Shown: one piece after another, positions 52,733 through 61,461 of the stretch
How positions within the stretch are numbered: position 1 is the first letter of the stretch
Layout: each line of letters opens with the position of its first letter
NCBI RefSeq assembly: GCF_020215665.1
Contig: NZ_CP084061.1
Coordinates: forward strand, 248,001 to 312,000
DNA length: 64,000 nucleotides
Reading direction: 5' to 3'
Origin: Blautia parvula
GTDB taxonomy: Bacteria > Bacillota > Clostridia > Lachnospirales > Lachnospiraceae
The notes under the pieces: model-generated
The model's input: the letters and a program-made list of their open reading frames with translations, nothing else
Told to the model about the DNA's origin: nothing
The model's database searches: none
Made by a program: the position numbers and the translations under genes

Positions 52733-54609
52733 TGATTTCAAACAAAGCAGAACTCGACAAGTGCAGGGAAGCGGCGGTAGAGGAGCTGCAGTCTTACGGA
52801 TGCAGGATCCTTGTCTGTTCCGGTACAGGATGTATTGCCACAGGTTCCGAGAAGATCTATCAGAAGATGATGGAAATCGTGGGGAACACCCCCAATGTCA
52901 CCATTGAATTTGCTCCCCATGACGAGAAAGAACACGTGGGTGTCAAAAGGACAGGCTGCCAGGGCTTCTGTGAATTCGGTCCTCTGGTGCGTATCCAGAA
53001 GGGTGACAAAGTGGTGCAGTACATAAAGGTCCAGCCGGATGACTGTCAGGAAATCTTTGACAATACGGTTATGGGTGACGGCCTTGTGGACAGACTGCTC
53101 TACAAGAAAGCGGAGAACACCTATGTACAGCCGGATGAGATTCCGTTCATTGCAAAACAGACACGTGTGGTTCTGGAAAACTGCGGCAGATTTGACGCGG
53201 AATCCATTGATGAATATATTGCAGCGGGCGGATTCAAAGCCCTGGAAAAAGTGCTGTTTGACATGAAGCCCGAGGATGTTGTGGAGGAAGTGGACCAGTC
53301 CGGCCTGCGCGGCAGAGGCGGCGGCGGATTCCCCACCGGAAGGAAATGGAAACAGGTTGCTGCTCAGGAAGAAAAAGAGCGCTATGTAGTCTGCAACGGT
53401 GACGAGGGTGATCCGGGAGCATTCATGGACGGATCCGTTATGGAAGGTGACCCCTTCAAGCTCATTGAGGGTATGATGATTGCCGGATACGCGGTAGGTT
53501 CCTCTGAGGGATATATCTATGTGCGTGCCGAGTACCCCAACTCTGTGGCAAGGCTGAAACACGCCATTGCAGTTATGGAGGAGAGAAATCTTCTGGGAGA
53601 TGACATTCTGGGAACAGGATTTGCGTTCCATATGCATATTAACAGAGGCGCCGGTGCCTTTGTCTGCGGCGAGGGTTCCGCTCTGACAGCCTCCATTGAG
53701 GGCAACAGAGGATTCCCGCGTACCAAACCGCCGAGAACCGTTGACCATGGTCTGTGGGCAAAACCCACGGTTCTGAACAATGTGGAGACATATGCCAATG
53801 TTCCGAAGATCATCCTGAAAGGCCATGAGTGGTTCCGCACCATCGGAACAGAGGGAAGCCCGGGTACCAAGACCTTCTCCCTGACAGGCTCCATTGAAAA
53901 TACAGGCCTGATCGAAGTTCCCATGGGAACTACCCTGCGTGAGATCATTTATGAGATTGGCGGCGGTCTTCAGGAAGGTTCTGAATTCAAGGCTGTACAG
54001 ATTGGCGGACCGTCCGGCGGATGTCTGACTACCCAGCATCTGGATGAGCCTCTTGATTTTGATTCTGTTAAGAAGTTCGGTGCCATTGTAGGCTCCGGCG
54101 GACTTGTTGTTATGAATACGGACACCTGTATGGTGGAAGTGGCAAGATTTTTCATGAGTTTTACCCAGAGAGAATCCTGCGGAAAATGTGTTCCCTGCCG
54201 TATCGGTACCAAGAGAATGCTGGAAATCCTTGAGAAGATCGTAGCAGGCAAAGGGGAAGTGGAAGACCTTGACAAATTGGAGGAGATCGCAAAGAGTGTA
54301 AAAGATCTGTCTCTGTGCGGCCTCGGAAAGAGTGCACCGCTTCCTGTACTGAGCACTATTCGTATGTTCCGTGATGAATATATGGAGCATATCGTGGATA
54401 AGAAATGTGCTTCCCATACCTGTACAGCGCTTCGGAACTATTATATCAATCCGGAAAAATGTAAGGGATGTACCAAGTGTGCAAGAAATTGTCCGGTTGG
54501 TGCTATCACCGGTGAGAAGAAAGAACCGCATACCATCGATACCGCAAAATGTATCAAATGCGGCGCATGTATAGAAAACTGCAGTTTCGATGCAATCGAG
54601 GTAAGATAG
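52729..54609 (+). CDS. HydB/NuoF-like flavoprotein subunit, second copy (formate dehydrogenase module)
   Basis: A 626-residue paralogue of HydB at 4461, with the same domain order: N-terminal [2Fe-2S] domain (CSGTGC, TGCQGFC), NuoF FMN/NAD core (GRGGGGFPTG, GDEGDPGAF), SCGKCVPC, and two C-terminal ferredoxin motifs (CKGCTKCARNC, CIKCGACIENC). It should pass electrons between NAD(H), possibly ferredoxin, and the formate dehydrogenase subunit 11 bases downstream. This matches electron-bifurcating formate dehydrogenases known in other Clostridia, though bifurcation is not shown by sequence. Confidence 0.94.
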   Translation: MMISNKAELDKCREAAVEELQSYGCRILVCSGTGCIATGSEKIYQKMMEIVGNTPNVTIEFAPHDEKEHVGVKRTGCQGFCEFGPLVRIQKGDKVVQYIKVQPDDCQEIFDNTVMGDGLVDRLLYKKAENTYVQPDEIPFIAKQTRVVLENCGRFDAESIDEYIAAGGFKALEKVLFDMKPEDVVEEVDQSGLRGRGGGGFPTGRKWKQVAAQEEKERYVVCNGDEGDPGAFMDGSVMEGDPFKLIEGMMIAGYAVGSSEGYIYVRAEYPNSVARLKHAIAVMEERNLLGDDILGTGFAFHMHINRGAGAFVCGEGSALTASIEGNRGFPRTKPPRTVDHGLWAKPTVLNNVETYANVPKIILKGHEWFRTIGTEGSPGTKTFSLTGSIENTGLIEVPMGTTLREIIYEIGGGLQEGSEFKAVQIGGPSGGCLTTQHLDEPLDFDSVKKFGAIVGSGGLVVMNTDTCMVEVARFFMSFTQRESCGKCVPCRIGTKRMLEILEKIVAGKGEVEDLDKLEEIAKSVKDLSLCGLGKSAPLPVLSTIRMFRDEYMEHIVDKKCASHTCTALRNYYINPEKCKGCTKCARNCPVGAITGEKKEPHTIDTAKCIKCGACIENCSFDAIEVR

Positions 54610-54620
54610 GAGGAGAGAGA

Positions 54621-57317
54621 ATGATTCATGTTACGATAGACGGAATTCCTGTAGAAGTTGAGAAGGGGACTACCATCTTACAGGCTGCAGAGAAAGCCGG
54701 TGTGAAAATCCCTACATTATGTTATATCAAAGACCTGCTTCCGGATGGCTCCTGCCGTATGTGTATGGTGGAGATCGAAAACAGGGGAAGAAAGAAAATG
54801 GATACCGCATGTTCCTGCCATGTAAGCGAGGGCGATGTGATCGAGACCATGAGCGAGAAGGTAGTGGATGCCAGAAAGACCATCCTGAACCTGCTTTTGT
54901 CCAATCACAAGACAGACTGCTTCTCCTGTGCACAGAACGGCAGATGTAAGCTGCAGGACTACTGCGTGGAATACGGCGTGGAGAGAACCACATACGAGGG
55001 CGAGATGACCGAGTTCCCGGTGGATGACTCCAACCCGTTCTTTACCTATGATCCGAACCTGTGTATTCTCTGCCACAGATGCGTGAATACTTGTAATAAG
55101 GTGGTAGGCCGTGGTGCCATTGACACCATGGAGAGAGGATTTGAGTCCTCCGTCGGAACACCTTTCGGCGTGCCTATCAGAAAGAGTACCTGTGAGTCCT
55201 GCGGAAACTGTGTGGAGGCATGTCCTACCGGAGCACTTTCCTCCAAGAGAAGAAAATCCTTCCGTCCGTGGCAGATCGACAAGAAAGTCCTGACTACCTG
55301 TCCGCACTGTGGTACCGGATGCCAGTTCTATCTGGTAGTCAAAGACAATAAGATCGTGGATGTGGAGCCGGCCAACGGTCCGGCCAACAAAAATCTGCTC
55401 TGTGTAAAAGGACGCAGCGGTTCCTTTGATTTTGTACACTCTGCAGACAGGGTGAAATATCCGCTCATCAAGAACAAAGAGACCGGTGAATTTGAGCGCG
55501 CAAGCTGGGACGAGGCACTGGATCTGGTGGCTTCCAAATTTATGGAGATCAAGAAACAGTATGGTTCTGAATCCCTGGCAGGTTTTGCATGTTCCCGTTC
55601 CCCGAATGAGGACATTTACATGGTTCAGAAGATGGTGAGAACCTGCTTTGGAACCAATAATACAGATAACTGTGCACGTGTATGCCATTCCGCATCCGTT
55701 GCAGGTCTTGCCATGACCCTTGGTTCAGGCGCTATGACCAACCCCATTGCAGACATCACCCAGAAACCGGACCTGATCATGATGGTAGGCTCCAACCCGG
55801 AGGAAGCGCATCCTGTTATTGGCATGCAGATCCGCCAGGCGGTACAGAGAGGCTGCAAACTGATCGTGGTTGACCCACGTGATATAGATCTGTCCAAGAA
55901 AGCAGACATTCATCTGAAATTAAGACCGGGTACCAACGTTGCGTTTGCCAACGGCATTATGCATGTGATCATTGAAGAAGGACTTCAGGATATGAAGTTC
56001 ATCGAAGAGAGAACCGAAGGCTATGAGAAGATCAAAGAGATCGTAAAAGATTATACACCGGAAAAAGTTGCGGAGATTTGCCACATTGACCCGGATGATT
56101 TGAGAAAAGCTGCCATCATGTATGCAAAAGCAGACAAAGCGCCGATCATCTACTGTCTGGGCGTTACCGAGCATTCCACCGGTACAGAGGGCGTTATGTC
56201 CATGTCCAATATGGCTCTGCTGGTAGGCAAGCTGGGACGCGAGGGCTGCGGCGTTAACCCGATCCGCGGACAGAACAACGTACAGGGTGCCTGTGATATG
56301 GGTGCCGGCCCGAAGGATTACCCGGGATACCAGAAAGTGGAGAATCCGGAAGTACGTGAGAAATTCGAGAAAGCCTGGGGCGTGAAGCTGAATCCCAACA
56401 ATGGTCTGCACTCCACAGAAGTATTCCCGGCAGCTATCGAAGGCAAGGTAAAAGGCCTGTACATTTACGGTGAAGACCCCATTGTCACAGACCCGGATAC
56501 CCATCACATTATCAAAGCACTGGAAAATCTGGACTTCTTTGTGATCCAGGAGCTGTTCATGACAGAGACCGCACAGTATGCGGATGTTATCCTTCCGGGT
56601 GTCAGCTACGCGGAAAAAGAGGGTACCTTTACCAACACGGAACGCCGTGTGCAGAGAGTACGCCCTGCTGTGAAGCTGGACGGGGATATGAGACTGGATA
56701 CAGATATCATCATTGACCTGATGAACCGTATGGGCTATCCGCAGCCGCATCTGACCTCCGCTGAGATCATGGATGAGATCGCGTCCGTAACACCAAGCTA
56801 CGGCGGCATCAGCCATGCAAGGCTTGACGCAGGTGAAACGCTGCAGTGGCCGTGCCCGACCAAGGACCACCCGGGAACTCCGATTCTGCATGTGGGCAAA
56901 TTCTCAAGAGGACTTGCCATGTTCTATCCTGCAGAGTATGTTCCGTCCGCAGAGCTTCCGGATGAGGAATATCCGATCATCATGATGACCGGCCGTATGC
57001 TGTATCACTATACAACAAGGGCCATGACCGGAAGAACACCGGGACTTATGGAAATCCAGGGTACCTCCTATATAGAGATGAACTACAAGGATGCCGAGGC
57101 ACTGGGTATCAAAAACGGTGACAAGGTAAAAGTATCCTCCAGACGTGGTCAGATTGAATCCACCGCAAGAGTAGGACGCAAGGTTTCCCAGGGCGAATCC
57201 TGGATGCCATTCCACTTCCCGGATGGAAATGCAAACTGGCTGACCAATGCAGCACTGGACAAATACGCAAGAATACCGGAATACAAGGTATGTGCAATAA
57301 AAATTGAAAAAGTATAA
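54621..57317 (+). CDS. fdhA: formate dehydrogenase catalytic subunit with NuoG-like N terminus (cysteine type)
   Basis: An 898-residue molybdenum/tungsten formate dehydrogenase that oxidises formate or reduces CO2. The N terminus is NuoG-like: [2Fe-2S] (TLCYIKD, SCRMC), the region KTDCFSC, and two ferredoxin [4Fe-4S] motifs (CILCHRC, CESCGNC). The molybdopterin [4Fe-4S] motif TCPHCGTGC starts the catalytic part. The metal ligand is Cys355 in NCARVCHSASV, where many relatives have selenocysteine. The C terminus is the molydopterin-dinucleotide-binding barrel. Start ATG 54621 has AGGAGAG upstream; earlier in-frame codons lie inside hydB2. It ends the diaphorase module, with moeA next. Confidence 0.95.
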   Translation: MIHVTIDGIPVEVEKGTTILQAAEKAGVKIPTLCYIKDLLPDGSCRMCMVEIENRGRKKMDTACSCHVSEGDVIETMSEKVVDARKTILNLLLSNHKTDCFSCAQNGRCKLQDYCVEYGVERTTYEGEMTEFPVDDSNPFFTYDPNLCILCHRCVNTCNKVVGRGAIDTMERGFESSVGTPFGVPIRKSTCESCGNCVEACPTGALSSKRRKSFRPWQIDKKVLTTCPHCGTGCQFYLVVKDNKIVDVEPANGPANKNLLCVKGRSGSFDFVHSADRVKYPLIKNKETGEFERASWDEALDLVASKFMEIKKQYGSESLAGFACSRSPNEDIYMVQKMVRTCFGTNNTDNCARVCHSASVAGLAMTLGSGAMTNPIADITQKPDLIMMVGSNPEEAHPVIGMQIRQAVQRGCKLIVVDPRDIDLSKKADIHLKLRPGTNVAFANGIMHVIIEEGLQDMKFIEERTEGYEKIKEIVKDYTPEKVAEICHIDPDDLRKAAIMYAKADKAPIIYCLGVTEHSTGTEGVMSMSNMALLVGKLGREGCGVNPIRGQNNVQGACDMGAGPKDYPGYQKVENPEVREKFEKAWGVKLNPNNGLHSTEVFPAAIEGKVKGLYIYGEDPIVTDPDTHHIIKALENLDFFVIQELFMTETAQYADVILPGVSYAEKEGTFTNTERRVQRVRPAVKLDGDMRLDTDIIIDLMNRMGYPQPHLTSAEIMDEIASVTPSYGGISHARLDAGETLQWPCPTKDHPGTPILHVGKFSRGLAMFYPAEYVPSAELPDEEYPIIMMTGRMLYHYTTRAMTGRTPGLMEIQGTSYIEMNYKDAEALGIKNGDKVKVSSRRGQIESTARVGRKVSQGESWMPFHFPDGNANWLTNAALDKYARIPEYKVCAIKIEKV

Positions 57318-57328
57318 GTAATGATTTT

Positions 57329-57467
57329 GTAACTGTTCAGCCAGGTCTGCGCATTTACCGCGCTGACCGTGTATAAGAATAGTAACGTGACAGCAGGTAT
57401 TCGCCCCATCGCAAAGCGATTTTTAATGGGCGAATACCTGTAACGATTTAGCTGGCTGAGTCGTAAC
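57329..57467. repeat. dispersed MITE-like repeat, copy B
   Basis: About 139 bases between fdhA and moeA: left end GTAACTGTTCAGCCAG, shared AGGTCTGCGCATTTACCGCGCTGACC, hairpin GTATTCGCCC...GGGCGAATAC, and right end CTGGCTGA-TCGTAAC. It matches copy A at 30847 over most of its length. No coding sequence is visible in it. Confidence 0.9.
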
Positions 57468-57489
57468 AAGTATAACGGAGACAACAGAT

Positions 57490-58725
57490 ATGGCACAAAA
57501 CTATCCAAAGAGAATTGAAATACAGGAAGGCATAGACCTGCTTCTCTCCCATACAGAGAGAATGGAGAAGGAAAAGGTAGAGATCAATAAGGCTTACGGC
57601 AGGATTCTGGCCTGCCGGGTACTGGCCAAAGAGAATATTCCGCCCTTTGACCGCTCTCCCTATGACGGCTATGCCATCCGCTCTGCGGATGTTGCAGGTG
57701 CGGGACATGATACGCCGGTGACTCTGAAAATTATTGAGGAGGTACCGGCGGGACATGCGCCCGAAAAAGCGGTAGGGCCTATGGAGGCAGTAAAAATACT
57801 GACCGGAGCGCCTATCCCTCAGGGTGCCGATGCTGTGGTGAAATATGAAGACACTTCCTTTACTGATAAGGAAGTGTGTTTCTTTTCACCCATTGCTTCG
57901 GGGAGCAACATCGTAAAAGCAGGGGAAGATGTAAAGACAGGAGAGGTCGTCATGGAGGAGGGCGGGCATTTAAGCCCTGCGTCCGTGGGACTGCTTGCAG
58001 GTCTCGGGTATGGAGAGGTGGAAGTCTTCAAAAAACCCAGAGTCAGGATCATCAGCACAGGGGATGAGCTTCTGCCCGTATCGGAGGAGCTGAAACCCGG
58101 TAAAATAAGAAACAGCAGTGCCTACATGCTGCAGGGGTTTCTGCGGCAGTGGGGAATCACAGCAGATATCTACGGAATTGTCAGAGATGACGAGGACGCC
58201 ATCAAGGATGCGCTCACCGCGTGTCTGGCCGATGCGGACTGTGTCATAACAACCGGAGGCGCATCTGTGGGGGATTATGACCTGGCCCTTTCCTCTATGG
58301 AGGGAATCGGAGCAGAGGTGCTCTTCTGGCAGGTGAGAATGAAGCCGGGAATGGCAACTCTGGCAGCGGTAAAGGACGGCAGGCTTTTATTGGGCCTTTC
58401 CGGCAATCCATCTGCAGCGGCGGCTGCTTTATTTTTGCTGGGGCTTCCCGCATTCCGCAAAATGTGCGGTAAAAAAGAATACAAAGTGCCCAGTATTCCG
58501 GTATGTCTGCCGGAGGGATTTCCAAAGAAAAGCCCGGGAGGAAGGATCATCCCCGGTATTCTGGAATTCCATCAGGGAAGAGTGTGCTTAAACACCAGGA
58601 AGAATCAGGCAAACGGTATGGTCAGCCCCTGGGGCGGCTGTAATCTCATCGGCATGATTCCAAAAGGCTCGGACGCACTTTTGCCGGGCAGCACCATTGA
58701 TGCCCTTTATCTGGGGGAGGATTAG
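57490..58725 (+). CDS. moeA: molybdopterin molybdenumtransferase
   Basis: A 411-residue MoeA, which inserts molybdate into adenylated molybdopterin. Motifs include PPFDRSPYDGYAIRS at the N terminus, GAPIPQGADAVV, and the MoCo-binding domain with TGDEL, TTGGASVGDYD and LLGLSGNPSAA. It lies next to a molybdoenzyme (fdhA) and begins the cofactor-finishing cluster. The mobA-fusion gene starts 3 bases after its stop, so translation is probably coupled. Confidence 0.94.
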   Translation: MAQNYPKRIEIQEGIDLLLSHTERMEKEKVEINKAYGRILACRVLAKENIPPFDRSPYDGYAIRSADVAGAGHDTPVTLKIIEEVPAGHAPEKAVGPMEAVKILTGAPIPQGADAVVKYEDTSFTDKEVCFFSPIASGSNIVKAGEDVKTGEVVMEEGGHLSPASVGLLAGLGYGEVEVFKKPRVRIISTGDELLPVSEELKPGKIRNSSAYMLQGFLRQWGITADIYGIVRDDEDAIKDALTACLADADCVITTGGASVGDYDLALSSMEGIGAEVLFWQVRMKPGMATLAAVKDGRLLLGLSGNPSAAAAALFLLGLPAFRKMCGKKEYKVPSIPVCLPEGFPKKSPGGRIIPGILEFHQGRVCLNTRKNQANGMVSPWGGCNLIGMIPKGSDALLPGSTIDALYLGED

Positions 58726-58728
58726 GAT

Positions 58729-60003
58729 ATGGTGAAGACAGCAGCAGGGATTCTGGCAGGAGGAAAGAGCAGCAGAATGGGAAAAAACAAGGCTTCCCTT
58801 ACATGGAACGGTGACACCTTTCTGCATACGCTTATAGATGCCTGCCGGGATTTCCCTGAAATCTATGTCTCAGTGGATGACAGGGAAAAATACCGGGATC
58901 TGTCCTGTACACTGGTGGAGGATGAGGAAAAAGAATACGGACCGCTGGAGGGCATTTATCAGGTATTAAAGCAGATGGATGCACCGTATGCGGTGATGCT
59001 TGCCACAGACATGCCCATGATAAGCCGGGAATTTTTAAAGGCTCTGGTGTCAAACATTACCGGTGAGGAGGACTGCCTGGTGCTCAGAAGAGAGGGCAGG
59101 CCTCAGCCGCTGTGCAGTGTGTATGCAAAAAGTATTCTGCCTGTTGTGGAGCATATGCGCAGAAACCGGGAGCACAAGCCCGGACTTTTGTTTCAGCGGG
59201 TCAATACACGGTATCTGGATTTGGAGGAGCTGGGATTCGGAGAGGCGGTCATTGCAAATGTAAATACGCCTGAAGAATATGAACAGCTCTGTTTTCATTA
59301 CGGCAGAAAGCTGCAGGAATTTGCGCCCCGTGTCAGGGAAAAACTGACACACGGAAAGGTAATGGTCTGTTACCTGGACGGATTGGGTTACCGTATGTAC
59401 AAAAATGCGGCGGACAATGGCAGTGTGCCTTTTATCAGCCGTAATTTTTCCGTGCTCCCTGTGAGGACTGTGGAGCCGCCGGTGACGAATCCGGCTATGG
59501 CTACCATGATAACAGGGGAACTGCCGTATGTGCACGGGATACACTCCAGAAAGGACAGGGAAGTTCTGGTCCCCACCCTGTTTGCCGGCAGGAGTGGGGA
59601 AAATACAGCATTTTTAGAGGGGGATACCAGGATTTTGAAGACAGAACTTCTGCCCAGGCTTCATGCTGCGGCAAAGGGAAAAGGCTGCGATTATTGGATT
59701 TACCGGGATGCGTGCAAAGCGGCTTCGGAGGAAAAAGAATTTATTTTTGCCCATTTTCATGAGATTGATGATGCGGCCCATGCAGACGGCCCCTTTAGCT
59801 CTGCGTGTATGGAAAAATTAAAAGAGACAGACGGATATATAGAAGCGCTCTCCGGGATTTTTAAGGGAGAAATCTTGTTGATCAGCGATCATGGCGTGCA
59901 TGAGACCGGTGACGGAGGGACCCATGGGGAGGATCCGTGTTCCAATGGTGTGTACTCCTATAACATAGAGGATATGCTGGCAGTCTGGGGTGAGCATATA
60001 TGA
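58729..60003 (+). CDS. mobA: MobA guanylyltransferase fused to an alkaline-phosphatase-superfamily domain
   Basis: A 424-residue two-domain protein. Residues 1 to about 195 are MobA, which attaches GMP to molybdopterin: LAGGKSSRMGKNK at 9-21 and the Mg-binding LATDMPMIS. Normal MobA is about 190-210 residues. The extra C-terminal domain (about 205-424) has the metal-ligand set of the alkaline phosphatase/NPP superfamily: D217 in YLDGLG, T253 in VTNPAM as likely nucleophile, D347/H351 in EIDDAAH, D387-H388 in ISDHG and H399 in GTHGE. The gene is 3 bases after moeA and overlaps the next gene by 4. The purpose of the second domain is unknown; cofactor hydrolysis or pyrophosphate-related work are guesses. 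Confidence 0.88.
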   Translation: MVKTAAGILAGGKSSRMGKNKASLTWNGDTFLHTLIDACRDFPEIYVSVDDREKYRDLSCTLVEDEEKEYGPLEGIYQVLKQMDAPYAVMLATDMPMISREFLKALVSNITGEEDCLVLRREGRPQPLCSVYAKSILPVVEHMRRNREHKPGLLFQRVNTRYLDLEELGFGEAVIANVNTPEEYEQLCFHYGRKLQEFAPRVREKLTHGKVMVCYLDGLGYRMYKNAADNGSVPFISRNFSVLPVRTVEPPVTNPAMATMITGELPYVHGIHSRKDREVLVPTLFAGRSGENTAFLEGDTRILKTELLPRLHAAAKGKGCDYWIYRDACKAASEEKEFIFAHFHEIDDAAHADGPFSSACMEKLKETDGYIEALSGIFKGEILLISDHGVHETGDGGTHGEDPCSNGVYSYNIEDMLAVWGEHI

Positions 60004-60311
60004 AGATAGAAGATGGTTTGTTTGAAGGCATGACCCCTGTGAAACTCAAGGGGAAGTGTGCTGACGGAGCTGAATATTCCTATCAGGCTTTTTCGGTGAG
60101 TGAGGTACTGGGCAGTGTGACTGCGGACAGCCTTGTGGAGTTTGTGAGCGGGGACGGCAGGGATACGCTTGTTTCCGGTGAAGAAATCCTCGCGGGGGAT
60201 GTATACCTTGCGCAGGATGGAGAGACATACCGTCTCGTGATTCCAAAGGATACACACCGAAGGCGCTGGTGTAAACATATAACAGAAATAGAGAGTGAGC
60301 AGGGAGGGTGA
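60000..60311 (+). CDS. 103-residue protein resembling the C-terminal part of the sulfite-oxidase molybdopterin domain
   Basis: A 103-residue protein starting at ATG 60000, overlapping the mobA-fusion stop. It reads like a shortened oxidoreductase-molybdopterin-binding (SUOX-fold) domain: VEFVSGDG, DVYLAQDGETYRLVIPKDTHRRRW and KHITEIE match the end of that fold, where the typical segment is RLVVPG...RWVKWxTRIEV. The cofactor-ligand Cys and its surrounding loop, expected earlier in the fold, are absent. It could bind a molybdopterin without acting as an oxidoreductase, for example as a carrier. This assignment rests on a short similarity. Confidence 0.5.
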   Translation: MKIEDGLFEGMTPVKLKGKCADGAEYSYQAFSVSEVLGSVTADSLVEFVSGDGRDTLVSGEEILAGDVYLAQDGETYRLVIPKDTHRRRWCKHITEIESEQGG

Positions 60312-60314
60312 CAG

Positions 60315-61445
60315 TTGAAAATCTGTACGATCGTAGGTGTGAGAAAGTCCGGCAAGACCACAACGGTTACCGGACTCATCAAAGAACTGAAAAAACGGGG
60401 ATACCGGGTGGGAACCATAAAGAGTGTGTTCTGTCCCGAATTTACCCTGGACACTTCTGACAGTAATACGTGGAGACACAGGGAGGCGGGCGCTGATCTT
60501 GTCTGTGTAAAAGGGAAAAAAGAGACCGATATTTTACTTCCGGCGGACATAAGCGGGGATTTCTATGAGAAACTGCCTGTGGATTACCTCATACTGGAAG
60601 GAGAGTATGAACTTTGTGTGCCCAGAATCATCTGTGCACATAAGGATGCGGAGGTTTCGGAACGTTTGACAGAGGAGACGATTGCCATAGCAGGGAGACT
60701 TGCCGGGGATAAAAAAACCTATGGGGAGTTCAGAGTCTATCACTCTGTGGAAGAGATATCCGCTCTGGCAGATCTGCTGGAAACACTTCCGGATGCGGAA
60801 TTTCCTTTAAAAAAGCGTCCCATGCTCCAAAAGGCAGCGGCTTTTTGCCAGTGTGGCTGCCATAAGGCAGAGAAAAAGCTGGCCGGAAAGAAAAAACTCA
60901 CGGCCCATCCCTCAGAAGCACATAGAAAACATATCTTCCTGACAGGGGAAAAAGGGGCTGGCAAGAGCACACTTTTAAACCGTATTGTGGAAGAACTGGG
61001 AACAGAGCCGGTGGGTTACAGAACACTACCCTATGAGATCGGCGGTGTCCAGAAGGGATTTTACCTGCACAGCCTGGTACCTGTGGGAGAATACGAAAAT
61101 GACAGTCCGATCCTAATACGGGCCGGTAAGGGAAAGAAGATATCCATACCGGAAACCTTTGAGACACTGGGCGCAGCCGTGATGAAAAAGGTGAAGGAAA
61201 TGCCTGAAAAAACAGCCGTGATAGATGAACTCGGAAAGGCTGAGGCAGATGCCCCCGCCTTTCAGGAAGCATTGTTCTCCTGTCTGGATACCCAGAGTCT
61301 TGTCATCGGTGTCCTGCAGAAGAATACAGGTGCGTTTACACAGGCAGTGGCAGAACGCCCCGACGTGGAAGTGATTGAAGTTACGGAAAAGAACAGAGAC
61401 GGTCTTCTGGAAGAAATCTGTAAAAAAATCAAAAATATGGAATGA
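60315..61445 (+). CDS. mobB: MobB adaptor fused to a THEP1-like nucleoside-triphosphatase
   Basis: A 376-residue fusion. Residues 1-165 are MobB, the GTP-binding partner of MobA (P-loop GVRKSGKTT at 8-16, DTSDSNTWRHREAGA). A short Cys segment C178-Q-C-G-C-H183 follows. From about 205 there is a second P-loop (GEKGAGKST, 211-219) with the THEP1/NTPase family pattern, including DELGKAE as Walker B and the conserved N-terminal GYRT. Both halves look complete. Start is TTG 60315 with GGGAGGG upstream; it is 3 bases after the 103-residue gene. It completes the cofactor cluster; the NTPase's job is unknown. Confidence 0.85.
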   Translation: MKICTIVGVRKSGKTTTVTGLIKELKKRGYRVGTIKSVFCPEFTLDTSDSNTWRHREAGADLVCVKGKKETDILLPADISGDFYEKLPVDYLILEGEYELCVPRIICAHKDAEVSERLTEETIAIAGRLAGDKKTYGEFRVYHSVEEISALADLLETLPDAEFPLKKRPMLQKAAAFCQCGCHKAEKKLAGKKKLTAHPSEAHRKHIFLTGEKGAGKSTLLNRIVEELGTEPVGYRTLPYEIGGVQKGFYLHSLVPVGEYENDSPILIRAGKGKKISIPETFETLGAAVMKKVKEMPEKTAVIDELGKAEADAPAFQEALFSCLDTQSLVIGVLQKNTGAFTQAVAERPDVEVIEVTEKNRDGLLEEICKKIKNME

Positions 61446-61461
61446 AAAGACTTGACTAAAA

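Noticed and set aside
52738-54531. Long open frame (597 codons) on the minus strand opposite hydB2
   Set aside because: It lies wholly antisense to a well-conserved NuoF-like gene; the Cys/Leu/His-rich product has no recognisable domain and no ribosome binding site was evident.
55671-55700. Selenocysteine in formate dehydrogenase
   Set aside because: The ligand codon at 55683 is TGC (Cys355), so no in-frame TGA or SECIS is needed.
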